The notes under the pieces are model-generated. The model was not told the DNA's origin. It worked only from the letters and a program-made list of their open reading frames with translations, and did not search any database. A stretch of DNA of 64,000 bases, from the NCBI GenBank assembly GCA_016722025.1, contig JADKGZ010000007.1, positions 124,001 through 188,000 of the forward strand, written 5' to 3'. How positions within the stretch are numbered: the stretch's first letter is position 1; each line of letters begins with the position of its first letter. This document shows, piece by piece, positions 35,546 to 43,704 of this stretch. The position numbers were made by a program, and so were the translations under genes. The DNA comes from Acidimicrobiaceae bacterium (GTDB lineage: Bacteria > Actinomycetota > Acidimicrobiia > Acidimicrobiales > Ilumatobacteraceae).

Positions 35546-36319
35546 ATGGCGACGTACCTCGACCGCATCGTTGCACGGCATCGCGAAGTGGCGGCGCTCG
35601 ACAGCAGGCCGCTGGCCGCGCTGGTCGAGGCGGCGCTGCGGGCGGCACCGGTCAGAGGCTTTCGCGCTGCGCTCGACGGTGTTCCTCACCTGGCAGTGAT
35701 CAGCGAGGTGAAGCGGCGGTCGCCGTCGAAGGGCGAGCTCAACGCAGGGCTCGACCCGGCCGCGTTGGCCCAGGCCTACGAGCGCGGTGGTGCGTCGTGC
35801 CTGTCGGTGCTCACCGATGAGGAGTTCTTCGGTGGCTCGGTGGCTGATCTGCAGGCGGCGCGGGCGTGCTCGTTGCCGGTGCTGCGCAAGGACTTCACGG
35901 TCAGCGAGCGTGATGTTGTCGATGCGCGCCTGATGGGAGCCGACTGCGTGCTCCTCATCGCCGCCGCGCTCGCGCCGTCGGAGCTGATCGGCTTCCACCG
36001 ACTGGCCGTGGAGATCGGGCTCGACGTGCTGGTGGAGATCCACGACGAGCCCGAGCTGGAGGTTGCGTTGGCGGCGGGCGCCACGCTGGTGGGCGTCAAC
36101 CAGCGCGACCTGGTCACGTTCCAGGTCGATCACGAACGGGCACTTCGGATGGCCGGTGTGATGCCCGCCGGTGTGGTGCGAGTGGCCGAGAGCGGCGTGC
36201 GTGGCGCGGCTGATGCGGCCTCGTTGCGCGCTGCCGGCTATCACGCCGTACTGGTGGGGGAGACGTTGGTCACCAGTGGCGACCCTGCAGCTGCGGTCGG
36301 CGAGCTCACCCGCGCCTGA
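35546..36319 (+). CDS. trpC: Indole-3-glycerol-phosphate synthase
   Basis: A 257-residue TIM-barrel enzyme that closes CdRP to indole-3-glycerol phosphate in tryptophan synthesis. AVISEVKRRSPSKGEL carries the catalytic Lys and Ser-Pro-Ser phosphate motif; YERGGASCLSVLTDEEFFGGS, VLRKDFTVSERDV (catalytic Lys), LVGVNQRDLVTF and VAESGVRGAAD follow in canonical order. It is separated from trpF by an oppositely oriented DUF2231-cytochrome pair. No trpE, trpG or trpD is in the window. Confidence 0.94.
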   Translation: MATYLDRIVARHREVAALDSRPLAALVEAALRAAPVRGFRAALDGVPHLAVISEVKRRSPSKGELNAGLDPAALAQAYERGGASCLSVLTDEEFFGGSVADLQAARACSLPVLRKDFTVSERDVVDARLMGADCVLLIAAALAPSELIGFHRLAVEIGLDVLVEIHDEPELEVALAAGATLVGVNQRDLVTFQVDHERALRMAGVMPAGVVRVAESGVRGAADAASLRAAGYHAVLVGETLVTSGDPAAAVGELTRA

Positions 36320-36325
36320 TCTGCC

Positions 36326-36829
36326 TCACGGCTGGTCCTGTTCCCACACGCTGCGGGCACCGCTGTGCCCGGCCCAGGTCACCGAGGCTGTGGCCGCAGC
36401 ACCGCTCAGCACCGCCACGACCGCCAGCCCGATGGCGAGATGCCGGGGCTTGCGCACGACTGCGGTTGCTCGCTCAGCGCCCACCCGCCGGTGCCAGCGG
36501 TCGTACACCACCCACGCCAGCGTGATCACGAAGAACAGACCTGCCAGCACCTGTGCGCGGTCGCCCATCTCGGCGTGGTCGCGCAGCGTCTCGGGAATGG
36601 TCTGACCAGCAGCACGGAAGCTCTCCTCCAGCGCCTCGCCGCTGTTCGTGGCCAGCAGTGCGCCGGCGAAGCCAACCCCTGCCAGCACGGTGACCACGAC
36701 TCCGAAGGTGCGCAGCAGTCGCGGGCGCAGTGCAAGTGCCAGCACAGCGAGCGCCGCCAGCGGCACCAGCACCACCGGGAGATGCACGACCAGAGGGTGA
36801 GCGGGCAGGCCGTCGAACGTCTCGAACAT
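36326..36829 (-). CDS. DUF2231-like membrane protein
   Basis: A 167-residue integral membrane protein with four hydrophobic helices. The N-terminal FDGLPAHPLVVHLPVVLVPLA with its His residues is the hallmark of the DUF2231 family, and GDRAQVLAGLFFVITLAWVVYDRW holds a later helix. The family has been linked to redox or heme membrane functions, but biochemistry is unknown. Its ATG overlaps the stop of the cytochrome c gene (ATGA), which supports a joint electron-transfer role. It reads against the trp genes on either side. Confidence 0.7.
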   Translation of the reverse strand: MFETFDGLPAHPLVVHLPVVLVPLAALAVLALALRPRLLRTFGVVVTVLAGVGFAGALLATNSGEALEESFRAAGQTIPETLRDHAEMGDRAQVLAGLFFVITLAWVVYDRWHRRVGAERATAVVRKPRHLAIGLAVVAVLSGAAATASVTWAGHSGARSVWEQDQP

Positions 36830-37209
36830 CACAGCGTCCTGAGGTAGGCGATGACGTCGTTGACCTGGGCGGTGGTGAGGCCGCCGAAGGCCGGCATCTG
36901 GCCCTTGCCGTAGGTGATGGTCATCCGCAGCGGGTCGTCACCGAGGCTGGCCACGCGCACCGAATCGATCGGCGGGGCGGTGCCGTCGCCCTCCAGGTAG
37001 GCGCCGTGGCAGCGAGCACACGATTGCGCGTAGACGGCGGCTCCGGGAGGACCCCACACCTCGTTCCCACCGGCCGGGCTGGTGTCGCTGGCGTGGGTCT
37101 TGCACGCAGCCAGGCCCACGACGAGCGTCGCGAAGAGGGAGAGGTGCAGCGCGGTACTACGAGCCCGCGCGAGTGTCGATCGGCGTTGAACACGGGGCAT
37201 GTACCGCAT
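36829..37209 (-). CDS. Lipid-anchored c-type cytochrome
   Basis: A 126-residue class I cytochrome c. The heme-binding CARCHGAYLEGDG is near residue 63, and the axial Met is in GKGQMPAFGGLTTAQVNDVIAYLRTL. An N-terminal signal ends VVGLAAC (lipobox), so the protein is probably anchored to the outer face of the membrane. The ATG at 37207-37209 has a GGGGT sequence upstream that lies inside a palindrome (37214-37229). It forms an overlapping pair with the DUF2231 gene. Role in respiration is inferred; its donor and acceptor are unknown. Confidence 0.82.
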   Translation of the reverse strand: MRYMPRVQRRSTLARARSTALHLSLFATLVVGLAACKTHASDTSPAGGNEVWGPPGAAVYAQSCARCHGAYLEGDGTAPPIDSVRVASLGDDPLRMTITYGKGQMPAFGGLTTAQVNDVIAYLRTL

Positions 37210-37213
37210 TGTG

Positions 37214-37229
37214 ATACCCCAATGGGTAT
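37214..37229. promoter_or_regulatory. Palindrome ATACCC-CAAT-GGGTAT, possible CsoR-type operator
   Basis: A perfect 6-bp inverted repeat with a 4-base centre, placed four bases upstream of the cytochrome c start codon and covering its ribosome-binding region. ATACCC...GGGTAT half-sites resemble those of copper-sensing CsoR-family repressors. No csoR gene is in the window, so this is only a suggestion. Confidence 0.35.
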
Positions 37230-37322
37230 TCGGCCAGGGACCTAGGTCACGTGTCGTCACCGATTGCCGGCCGGTGGGGCCGATTCTGCGAAACAATGCG
37301 GCACCGGGCACGGTGGTGCAGG

Positions 37323-37328
37323 TACCGT
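37323..37328 (+). promoter_or_regulatory. -10 box TACCGT of trpF
   Basis: TACCGT ends nine bases before the trpF ATG. Confidence 0.35.
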
Positions 37329-37337
37329 GACGACTGC

Positions 37338-37997
37338 ATGTTCGTGAAGATCTGCGGGATCACCAACGAGGACGACGCGCTCCTCGCAGTAGCGATGGGC
37401 GCCGACGCGGTCGGGTTCATCTTCGCGCCGTCACCGCGCCAGGTGGCGGCGCAGCAGGTGTACGACATCACCCGCCGGTTGCCGCCGGAGATCCTCACCG
37501 TCGGCGTGTTCCGCGACGAGCACCCGTCGCGCGTCATCGACACCGTCAACCGCGCAGGTCTCAAGGCGGCTCAGCTGCACGGCCACGAGACGCCGGGCAT
37601 GGTCGAAGCCGTGGCCGCCAGCCTGCGCTGGGTCATCAAGGTCGTGGTCGCCGGCTCGCCCGATGCCCGCCATGCCAACGAGTTCGGCACCGACCTGATC
37701 ATGGTCGAGGGGCCGAACCCCGGCTCGGGCAAGGTGTTCGACTGGTCCTTGGTCGAAGAGGTGGCGGAAGGCCCGCGGATCATCCTCGCCGGTGGCCTGA
37801 ACCCGGACAACGTCGGTGAGGCCGTCCGCACGGTTCGTCCGTGGGGGGTCGATGCGGCAACCGGTGTGGAGAAGTCACCCGGCAAGAAGGATGCGCTGAA
37901 GGTCAAGGCCTTCATCGAACGAGCCCGCGCCGCCGCTCCCGAGCGGCACCTCGGCCCCGACGTGATGCCCTACGACTGGGCCGACGACGATTTCTAG
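37338..37997 (+). CDS. trpF: Phosphoribosylanthranilate isomerase
   Basis: A 219-residue TIM-barrel isomerase (PRA to CdRP) of tryptophan synthesis. FVKICGITNEDDA holds the catalytic Cys, GADAVGFIFAPSPRQV and VGVFRDE follow, and the phosphate-binding ILAGGLNPDNV and GVDAATGVEKSPGKKD with the catalytic Asp are complete. The ATG at 37338 gives the normal family N-terminus. trpB follows after 45 bases. Confidence 0.93.
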   Translation: MFVKICGITNEDDALLAVAMGADAVGFIFAPSPRQVAAQQVYDITRRLPPEILTVGVFRDEHPSRVIDTVNRAGLKAAQLHGHETPGMVEAVAASLRWVIKVVVAGSPDARHANEFGTDLIMVEGPNPGSGKVFDWSLVEEVAEGPRIILAGGLNPDNVGEAVRTVRPWGVDAATGVEKSPGKKDALKVKAFIERARAAAPERHLGPDVMPYDWADDDF

Positions 37998-38042
37998 TTC
38001 GAAGCACCCCCACGCTTCGACGTACACAGATGGAGTGCAGCA

Positions 38043-39203
38043 ATGTCACTGATGGCCCAGCCGTCGGATACCGGTCGTTTCGGCGAGTTCGGTGGCCGTT
38101 TCGTCCCTGAAACCCTGGTGCCCGCGTGCCAGGAGCTGGAGGCAGCCTTCATCGAAGCATGGGCCGATCCGGTGTTTCGTGCAGAGCTCGACCACGTGCT
38201 GCGCACCTACGCCGGGCGCCCGTCCATCCTCACCGAGTGCAACAACCTCAGCGAGCAGCTTGGCATTCGGCTGGCGCTGAAGCGAGAAGACCTCAACCAC
38301 ACCGGCTCGCACAAGATCAACAACGTGCTCGGCCAGGCCCTGCTCGCCAAGCGGATGGGCAAGAAGCGGCTGGTCGCGGAGACCGGCGCCGGGCAGCATG
38401 GCGTCGCCAGTGCGACGGCGGCAGCCCTGCTGGGCATGGAGTGCAAGGTCTACATGGGGGCGGTCGACGTCGAGCGGCAAGCGCTCAACGTGTTCCGCAT
38501 GAAGCTGCTCGGCAGTGAAGTGGAAGCCGTGCACAGCGGCAGCCGCACGTTGAAGGACGCCGTCAACGAGGCGATGCGCGACTGGGTGGCCACCGTCGAG
38601 ACCAGCCACTACTGCCTCGGCTCGGTGATGGGCCCGCACCCGTACCCCTGGATGGTTCGCGAGTTCCACCGGGTGCTCGGTGAGGAGGCCCGCGTGCAGA
38701 GCATCGAGCTGTGGGGCGATGTCCCCGATGTGGCCGTTGCATGCGTGGGTGGTGGCAGCAACGCCATCGGTCTGTTCAGTGGGTTCGTCGACGATCGCAC
38801 GCGGTTGGTCGGTGTCGAGCCCGCCGGTGGGGCAGCAGTCAGCCGCGCCCAGCCCGGCGTGGTGCACGGCATGCGCAGCTACCTGATGCAGGACGAGTAC
38901 GGCCAGGTGCAGGAAGCGCAGAGCATCTCGGCCGGCCTCGACTACCCGGGCGTCGGGCCCGAGCACTCGTACCTGGCGTCCATCGGTCGCGCGGAGTACC
39001 CCAACGTCACCGACGCGGAGGTGATCGACGCGTTCCAGCTGATGGCGAAAACCGAAGGCATCATCCCCGCGCTCGAGTGCGCGCATGCGATGGCGTGGAT
39101 CGTGCGGGCTGCACCGCAGATGCAGGGTCAGACCGTGTTGATGAACCTGTCCGGTCGAGGCGACAAGGATGTTGCGCAGATGATGGACGTCTTGGGAAAG
39201 TGA
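38043..39203 (+). CDS. trpB: Tryptophan synthase beta subunit
   Basis: A 386-residue PLP enzyme that joins indole and serine. FGEFGGRFVPETL opens the chain, KREDLNHTGSHKINN carries the PLP-binding Lys, ETGAGQHGVASATAAALLGM and CVGGGSNAIG bind the phosphate, and the C-terminal NLSGRGDKD is diagnostic. The length is standard and TrpB1-type. The stop overlaps the trpA start (GTGA). Confidence 0.96.
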   Translation: MSLMAQPSDTGRFGEFGGRFVPETLVPACQELEAAFIEAWADPVFRAELDHVLRTYAGRPSILTECNNLSEQLGIRLALKREDLNHTGSHKINNVLGQALLAKRMGKKRLVAETGAGQHGVASATAAALLGMECKVYMGAVDVERQALNVFRMKLLGSEVEAVHSGSRTLKDAVNEAMRDWVATVETSHYCLGSVMGPHPYPWMVREFHRVLGEEARVQSIELWGDVPDVAVACVGGGSNAIGLFSGFVDDRTRLVGVEPAGGAAVSRAQPGVVHGMRSYLMQDEYGQVQEAQSISAGLDYPGVGPEHSYLASIGRAEYPNVTDAEVIDAFQLMAKTEGIIPALECAHAMAWIVRAAPQMQGQTVLMNLSGRGDKDVAQMMDVLGK

Positions 39204-39985
39204 GCGCCGCGATGACCTTCGGAGCGATGGAGACCGACTTTCGGGCCAAGCGCGCAGCCGGCCGCAAGCTGCTGGTGCCGTACATCACCGGTGGCCTCGC
39301 CGGTTGGCAGGATGCCGTTCGCGCGGCGGCAGCGGCCGGTGCCGACGCGATCGAGATCGGCATCCCGTTCAGCGATCCGGTGATGGATGGGCCGATCATC
39401 CAGCAGGCGTCGCAGGCAGCGCTCGAGTCGGGTGCCACCCCGGTGTCGATCCTGCACGACGCGCGCAGCCTCGATGTGTCGATCCCCCTCGCGGTCATGA
39501 CGTACTACAACACCGTGCATCATGCGGGGCACGCCCGATTTGCGGCGCAGCTGGCCGATGCCGGCATCGTCGCTGCCATCGTGCCCGACCTGCCGTTGGA
39601 GGAGGCCGGGCCATGGTGCGAGGCGGCCGACGCCGCCGGGATCGAGACCGTGATGCTCGCAGCGCCCACTGCGCCCGATGAGCGGTTGCCGCGCGTTGTC
39701 GCGCGTGCGCGTGGCTTCGTCTACTCCGTGGGGTTGCTGGGCGTCACCGGCGAGCGCGACGTGCTGGCCCACACGGCCGCCGCCCTGGCTCGGCGATTGA
39801 AGGCCATCACCGATGTGCCGGTGCTGGTGGGCGTCGGCGTGTCCAACGCGGCACAGGCGCGCGAGGCCTGTGAGGTTGCCGACGGTGTGGTGATGGGTGC
39901 ATCGGTGGTGCGTCGCTTGCTCGAGGGTGGTGCCGACGCCGTCGGCGAGTTCGTGGGTGACGTACGTCACGCCATTGAGCACTAA
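39200..39985 (+). CDS. trpA: Tryptophan synthase alpha subunit
   Basis: A 261-residue TIM barrel that cleaves indole-3-glycerol phosphate and channels indole to TrpB. The catalytic Glu and Asp are in IEIGIPFSDPVMDGP, MTYYNTVHHAG and IVPDLPLEEA follow, and VYSVGLLGVTGER and VGVGVSNAAQA bind phosphate. The GTG at 39200 overlaps the trpB stop and gives coupling; an ATG at 39212 is the alternative start. Confidence 0.94.
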   Translation: MSAAMTFGAMETDFRAKRAAGRKLLVPYITGGLAGWQDAVRAAAAAGADAIEIGIPFSDPVMDGPIIQQASQAALESGATPVSILHDARSLDVSIPLAVMTYYNTVHHAGHARFAAQLADAGIVAAIVPDLPLEEAGPWCEAADAAGIETVMLAAPTAPDERLPRVVARARGFVYSVGLLGVTGERDVLAHTAAALARRLKAITDVPVLVGVGVSNAAQAREACEVADGVVMGASVVRRLLEGGADAVGEFVGDVRHAIEH

Positions 39986-40068
39986 ATCTTCCCATCCGTC
40001 GCCACGCCTGCTCCGAACCGATGCTGCGCCCTCCAGTGGGAGACGCGCACACTCAGGAGGAGACACAG

Positions 40069-40626
40069 ATGAAGAAGCGTTCCGTAGCAGCTGCCGCCAT
40101 GGCGGCGTCGATGTTGTTCGTCGCATGCAGCGACGACAAGGATGCCAGCACCACCACCGCTGCAGCCGAGACCACCATGGCGGCCGAGGGCGCCGAAGCG
40201 GGCGACATCGTCGCCGTCGCCAGCGCCAACCCCGACTTCTCCACGCTCGTCGCCGCCGTTGGGGCGGCCGGTTTGGTGGAGACCTTGCAGGGCCCCGGCC
40301 CGTTCACCGTGTTCGCTCCTACCAACGACGCGTTCGCCGCGTTGCCGGCCGGCCTGGTCGACAAGTTGCTGCTGCCCGAGAACAAGGCCGTGCTCGCCCA
40401 GATCCTCACCTACCACGTGGTGGCCGGCAAGGTGATGGCCGCCGATGTCACTGCCGGCGACGTGCCCAGCGTCGAAGGCTCGAACATCACGGTCACCGTC
40501 GATGGTGGCGTGAAGCTGAACGGTGCCGCCAACGTGATCGCCACCGATGTGGCGGCCTCGAACGGTGTGATCCATGTGATCGACGCCGTCATCCTGCCCC
40601 CGGGCCTCGACGTCTCGACGCTCTGA
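40069..40626 (+). CDS. Fasciclin-domain lipoprotein
   Basis: A 185-residue secreted lipoprotein with signal peptide ending MLFVACS, a short Thr/Ala-rich linker and one complete fasciclin (FAS1) domain. H1 is GPFTVFAPTNDAFAALP and H2 region is TYHVVAGKVMAADV, ending GVIHVIDAVILPP. FAS1 domains act in adhesion or extracellular interactions, like MPT70/MPT83 in mycobacteria. A strong AGGAGG ribosome-binding site precedes the ATG, and a clear terminator lies about 100 bases downstream. Confidence 0.88.
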   Translation: MKKRSVAAAAMAASMLFVACSDDKDASTTTAAAETTMAAEGAEAGDIVAVASANPDFSTLVAAVGAAGLVETLQGPGPFTVFAPTNDAFAALPAGLVDKLLLPENKAVLAQILTYHVVAGKVMAADVTAGDVPSVEGSNITVTVDGGVKLNGAANVIATDVAASNGVIHVIDAVILPPGLDVSTL

Positions 40627-40723
40627 CATCCGAAATCCGAGGCCGGCAGGTGAGACCGGCAGGCGCTGCTGAGCAACACGCAGCGTGAACATGAGGGAAC
40701 CTTCGTGAGGTTCGATCAGCCGG

Positions 40724-40745
40724 GAGGGCCCTTCGGGGCCCTCTT
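40724..40745 (+). terminator. Hairpin terminator after fasciclin gene
   Basis: GAGGGCCC and GGGCCCTC form a perfect 8-bp stem closed by a TTCG tetraloop, followed only by a short TT. It is 97 bases after the fasciclin stop and 19 bases before the next gene. Confidence 0.65.
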
Positions 40746-40763
40746 GCGCGTGAGAATGAGGGA

Positions 40764-41066
40764 ATGACGATCGACTGCGAGCTCTGCGCTGCGGAGCGCA
40801 TCACCGAATGGTTCTACGAGGACGATGAGTGCTGGATCGCCGAGTGCGAGCAGTGCTACGTGCCGATGGTGGTCTGGAAACGACACGACCCGAATCCCTC
40901 TGAGGAGACTCGGGTCGTAATGCACGCTCGACTGAGCGAGATCGTCGTGTTGCACTACGGGTTCGAGCATTGGCTGGACGACAACATGCGATCGATTCCA
41001 TCGCACTATCACGCCCACGCTCGTCCGCGTGGTGGCTTCTATGGCCACGGCTTACGCCGTGGGTGA
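40764..41066 (+). CDS. Small zinc-ribbon-like hypothetical protein
   Basis: A 100-residue protein that I do not recognise. The N-terminus has two Cys pairs, CELC (5-8) and CEQC (28-31), a spacing suited to one zinc site, with acidic and aromatic residues between. A His-rich C-terminal half (HYGFEHW, HYHAHARP) follows. The ATG is close to the preceding terminator. Codon use and the Cys pattern favour a real gene. No neighbour gives a functional clue. Confidence 0.6.
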   Translation: MTIDCELCAAERITEWFYEDDECWIAECEQCYVPMVVWKRHDPNPSEETRVVMHARLSEIVVLHYGFEHWLDDNMRSIPSHYHAHARPRGGFYGHGLRRG

Positions 41067-41276
41067 CATCAACGCATGACGCCGCCGAGGACCTTCCACA
41101 TGTCGAGTGCTCCTTTCTCGTGAGCAGTTGTTCAGCGATCGTGTCTGCAGATTGAGGAAACCCTCAAGCCACATCACGCTGAGTAACATTAACACGACGG
41201 GTGGGGATTCTTGCAAGCGTCTTGACAAAGAATTCGCCCGCAAACAGTGACGCAGACCCCACTGACCGACGTTCGG

Positions 41277-41282
41277 TAGGAT
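41277..41282 (+). promoter_or_regulatory. -10 box TAGGAT of bcp-fabZ
   Basis: TAGGAT is six bases before the peroxiredoxin ATG. The 222-base space upstream (41067-41288) is comparatively AT-rich, has a TTGACA at 41222-41227 and a small hairpin TTGAGG-AAAC-CCTCAA at 41152-41167, but no gene. Confidence 0.45.
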
Positions 41283-41288
41283 GCGGAC

Positions 41289-41741
41289 ATGCTCGAACCC
41301 GGCTCGCCCGCCCCTGCGGTGGTGCTCACCAACCAACACGGTGCCACGGTCGACCTGGTCGCCCTGCGTGGTCGCCGAGTACTGGTGTTCTTCTATCCCA
41401 AGGCCAACACCCCCGGCTGCACGCAGCAGGCATGCGGTTTGCGTGACGTGGCCGCCGCCCTCGACGGCACGGTGATCGTCGGCATCAGCCCCGACAAGCC
41501 GGCTGCGCAGCAGCGCTTCGACGACAAGTTCTCGCTGGGCTACGACCTGCTGGCCGACACCGACCACGCGGTGGCCGAGGCGTTCGGCGTGTGGCAGGAG
41601 AAGGCCCTGTACGGCAAGAAGTACATGGGCATCGTGCGCTCGGCGTTCCTCATCGATGCTCAGGGCACGATCGAGCAGGCCTGGTACAAGATCAGCCCCG
41701 CCGACACGCCCAAGAAGCTGCTCGAGGCGTTGGGTCGATGA
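41289..41741 (+). CDS. bcp: Thioredoxin-dependent peroxiredoxin (BCP/PrxQ)
   Basis: A 150-residue peroxiredoxin that reduces hydroperoxides. Peroxidatic Cys44 is in KANTPGCTQQACGLRD, with the resolving Cys49 five residues later as in PrxQ-type enzymes. GISPDKPAAQQRFDDKFSLGYDLLAD and RSAFLIDAQG are typical. The stop overlaps the FabZ start (ATGA), so the two are co-transcribed from the -10 box at 41277. Confidence 0.92.
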   Translation: MLEPGSPAPAVVLTNQHGATVDLVALRGRRVLVFFYPKANTPGCTQQACGLRDVAAALDGTVIVGISPDKPAAQQRFDDKFSLGYDLLADTDHAVAEAFGVWQEKALYGKKYMGIVRSAFLIDAQGTIEQAWYKISPADTPKKLLEALGR

Positions 41742-42166
41742 GCGCGTTCCCCACTCCGACGGCGGTGCTGCCGCACCGCCCGCCGTTCCTGTTCGTCGAC
41801 GAGGTCACCGCCTTGGTGCCCGGGCACAGCGGCACCGGGTTGTGGCACCTCACCGGCAACGAGTGGTTCTTCGGTGGACACTTCCCCGGCCGGCCCACGT
41901 TGCCGGGAGTGCTGATGTGCGAGGCGATCGCGCAAGTGGGTGCCATCGCGGTGCTCACCGACGAACGCTTCGCCGGCAAGCTGCCGTTGTTCGGCGGCCT
42001 CGACTCCGCTCGCTTTCGTCGTCAGGTCGGCCCCGGCGACACGCTCGAGCTGCACGTGGAACTGGGGCGCATGTCGGCTCGAGCGGGCAAGGGCAGCGGG
42101 CGGGCACTGCTCGACGGCAAGGTTGCCTGCGAGTGCGAGCTGATGTTCGTGCTCGTCGACGCCTGA
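41738..42166 (+). CDS. fabZ: 3-Hydroxyacyl-ACP dehydratase (FabZ)
   Basis: A 142-residue hot-dog dehydratase of fatty acid elongation. LPHRPPFLFVDEV is the signature N-terminus, GGHFPGRPTLPGVLMCEAIAQ carries the catalytic His48 and Glu62, and FGGLDSARFRRQVGPGD follows. It converges on the fabD-fabF operon; together they cover the dehydration and condensation steps of FAS II. The enoyl reductase is not in this window. Confidence 0.92.
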   Translation: MSAFPTPTAVLPHRPPFLFVDEVTALVPGHSGTGLWHLTGNEWFFGGHFPGRPTLPGVLMCEAIAQVGAIAVLTDERFAGKLPLFGGLDSARFRRQVGPGDTLELHVELGRMSARAGKGSGRALLDGKVACECELMFVLVDA

Positions 42167-42176
42167 GGTTCAGGCG
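42160..42176. terminator. Possible bidirectional terminator hairpin
   Basis: CGCCTGA-GGT-TCAGGCG is a perfect 7-bp stem with a 3-base loop. It overlaps the FabZ stop and lies 13 bases from the convergent fabF stop. It has no T-tract, so its strength is uncertain. Confidence 0.35.
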
Positions 42177-42188
42177 TACACGGGCGTT

Positions 42189-43403
42189 TCAGCCGGCCGG
42201 CGCGAGGACGATGGCGCCGTTGTGGCCGCCGAAGCCCAGGCTGTTCGAGATGGTCGGCCCCGGGGTCCACGGACGAGCCGCGCCCATCACCAGATCGATC
42301 TCGAAACCGTCGTCGAGTTGCGTGGTACCCGCAGTGGGCGGGATGAGGCTGTGTTCCATCGAGAGCAGCACGGCCGCTGCCTCCAGCGCGCCGGCCGCTC
42401 CCAGCGCATGGCCGGTGACACCCTTGGTGGAGGTGACGGGTACCGCGCCGGCACCGAACACTGCGGTGACGGCCGCTGCCTCGGCGGCATCGTTGAGCGG
42501 CGTCGAGGTGCCGTGCGCGTTGATCTGGCGGATGTCGGCGGGCACGAGGCCGGCGTCGTGCAGTGCCAGTTGCATGCACTTGATGGCGCCGGTGCCGCCG
42601 GGAGCAGGCGCCGTGATGTGGTGCGCGTCGGCGTTGCTGGCCGCGCCAACCACTTCGCCGACGATGTTGGCGCCGCGGGCGACCGCGGATTCCCACTCTT
42701 CGAGCATCAACACGGCGGCGCCCTCGCCGAGCACGAACCCGTCGCGCTCGGGGGAGAACGGGCGGCTGTTGCCGCTGCTGGTGAGCGCAGTCATGTTGCC
42801 GAACGAGGCAACCCCGATGGGGCAGGCAGCGCTCTCGCTGCCGCCGGTGACGCACGCGTCGATCATCCCCCAGGCGATGAGCCGTGCCGCGTAGCCGATG
42901 GCATGGGTGGATGCTGCGCAGGCGGTGGTGATGGTTTCGTTGGGGCCCTGCAAGCCGTAGCGCATCGAGATGGCCGCGCCGGAGGCGTTGGGCATCATCA
43001 TCGGGACCAGGAACGGCGACACCCGCCGCTCGCCCTTCTCGATGAGCACCTCGATCTGCTCTTCGGTGGAGCGCAGGCCGCCGACACCGGTGGCGAAGAT
43101 GGTGCCGAATCGGTCGGCGGCGGCCGTGGGCCTCCCTGCGTGTTCGAAGCACTCGGCGGCCGCTGCCAGCGCGAACTGCTCCACCTTGTCGGCGCGGCGC
43201 GACTCCTTGGGGTTCGCGAAGTACGGAGAAGGATCCCAGTCGACCATCTCCACCGTGCGACCGGTGGTGATGCCCGGGCCGTTGAGCCCGGCCCAGAACG
43301 CTTGCTTGCCGAGACCGCAGGGTGCGACCACTCCGTAGCCGGTGATGGCAACTCGCCGACCGCGGTGGCCCATCGCCGGCGATGTCGCAGCCGGGGCGGG
43401 CAT
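42189..43403 (-). CDS. fabF: 3-Oxoacyl-ACP synthase II (FabF)
   Basis: A 404-residue condensing enzyme. The Cys-His-His triad is intact: Cys162 in TITTACAAS, His in NAHGTSTPLND and His in TKGVTGHALGAAG. VAITGYGVVAPCG opens the fold and ISNSLGFGGHNG closes it. The ATG at 43401-43403 overlaps the acpP stop, so it is the last gene of the fabD-fabH-fabG-acpP-fabF operon. Confidence 0.95.
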   Translation of the reverse strand: MPAPAATSPAMGHRGRRVAITGYGVVAPCGLGKQAFWAGLNGPGITTGRTVEMVDWDPSPYFANPKESRRADKVEQFALAAAAECFEHAGRPTAAADRFGTIFATGVGGLRSTEEQIEVLIEKGERRVSPFLVPMMMPNASGAAISMRYGLQGPNETITTACAASTHAIGYAARLIAWGMIDACVTGGSESAACPIGVASFGNMTALTSSGNSRPFSPERDGFVLGEGAAVLMLEEWESAVARGANIVGEVVGAASNADAHHITAPAPGGTGAIKCMQLALHDAGLVPADIRQINAHGTSTPLNDAAEAAAVTAVFGAGAVPVTSTKGVTGHALGAAGALEAAAVLLSMEHSLIPPTAGTTQLDDGFEIDLVMGAARPWTPGPTISNSLGFGGHNGAIVLAPAG

Positions 43404-43639
43404 CAGAGCTTGCCGACGACGAGATCGTAGGCCTGGCCTACGGTCTCGACGCCCTCGAGGTCTTCCTCTGGCACTTCCACGCCGAACTCTTCCTCGAGGC
43501 CCATGATGAGCTCGACGAGATCGAGGCTGTCGGCATCGAGGTCGTCGCCGAACTTGGCGTCGCGCACCACTTGGTCTTCCGACACCGAGAGCACCTCGAC
43601 GGCGACCTTCTTGAAACGGGCGAACAGTTCGTCACTCAC
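43403..43639 (-). CDS. acpP: Acyl carrier protein
   Basis: A 78-residue acidic ACP. The 4'-phosphopantetheine attachment site is Ser38 in DDLDADSLDLVELIM. The GTG at 43637-43639 is preceded by a strong AAGGAG seven bases upstream, the best ribosome-binding site in the operon, as expected for a protein needed in high amount. A 65-base gap separates it from fabG. Confidence 0.95.
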   Translation of the reverse strand: MSDELFARFKKVAVEVLSVSEDQVVRDAKFGDDLDADSLDLVELIMGLEEEFGVEVPEEDLEGVETVGQAYDLVVGKL

Positions 43640-43704
43640 GTGCTTCTCCTTGATTGTGTTGTTGCAGATGGTAATCGGGTGATCTCGGTGGCGGAAAGGC
43701 TGGG

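Noticed and set aside
37998..38042. A trp attenuator or leader peptide between trpF and trpB
   Set aside because: Only 45 bases, no Trp codon cluster and no alternating hairpins.
41222..41250. A sigma70-type promoter with TTGACA at 41222
   Set aside because: No acceptable -10 box lies 16-19 bases downstream; the TAGGAT box at 41277 explains transcription of bcp better.
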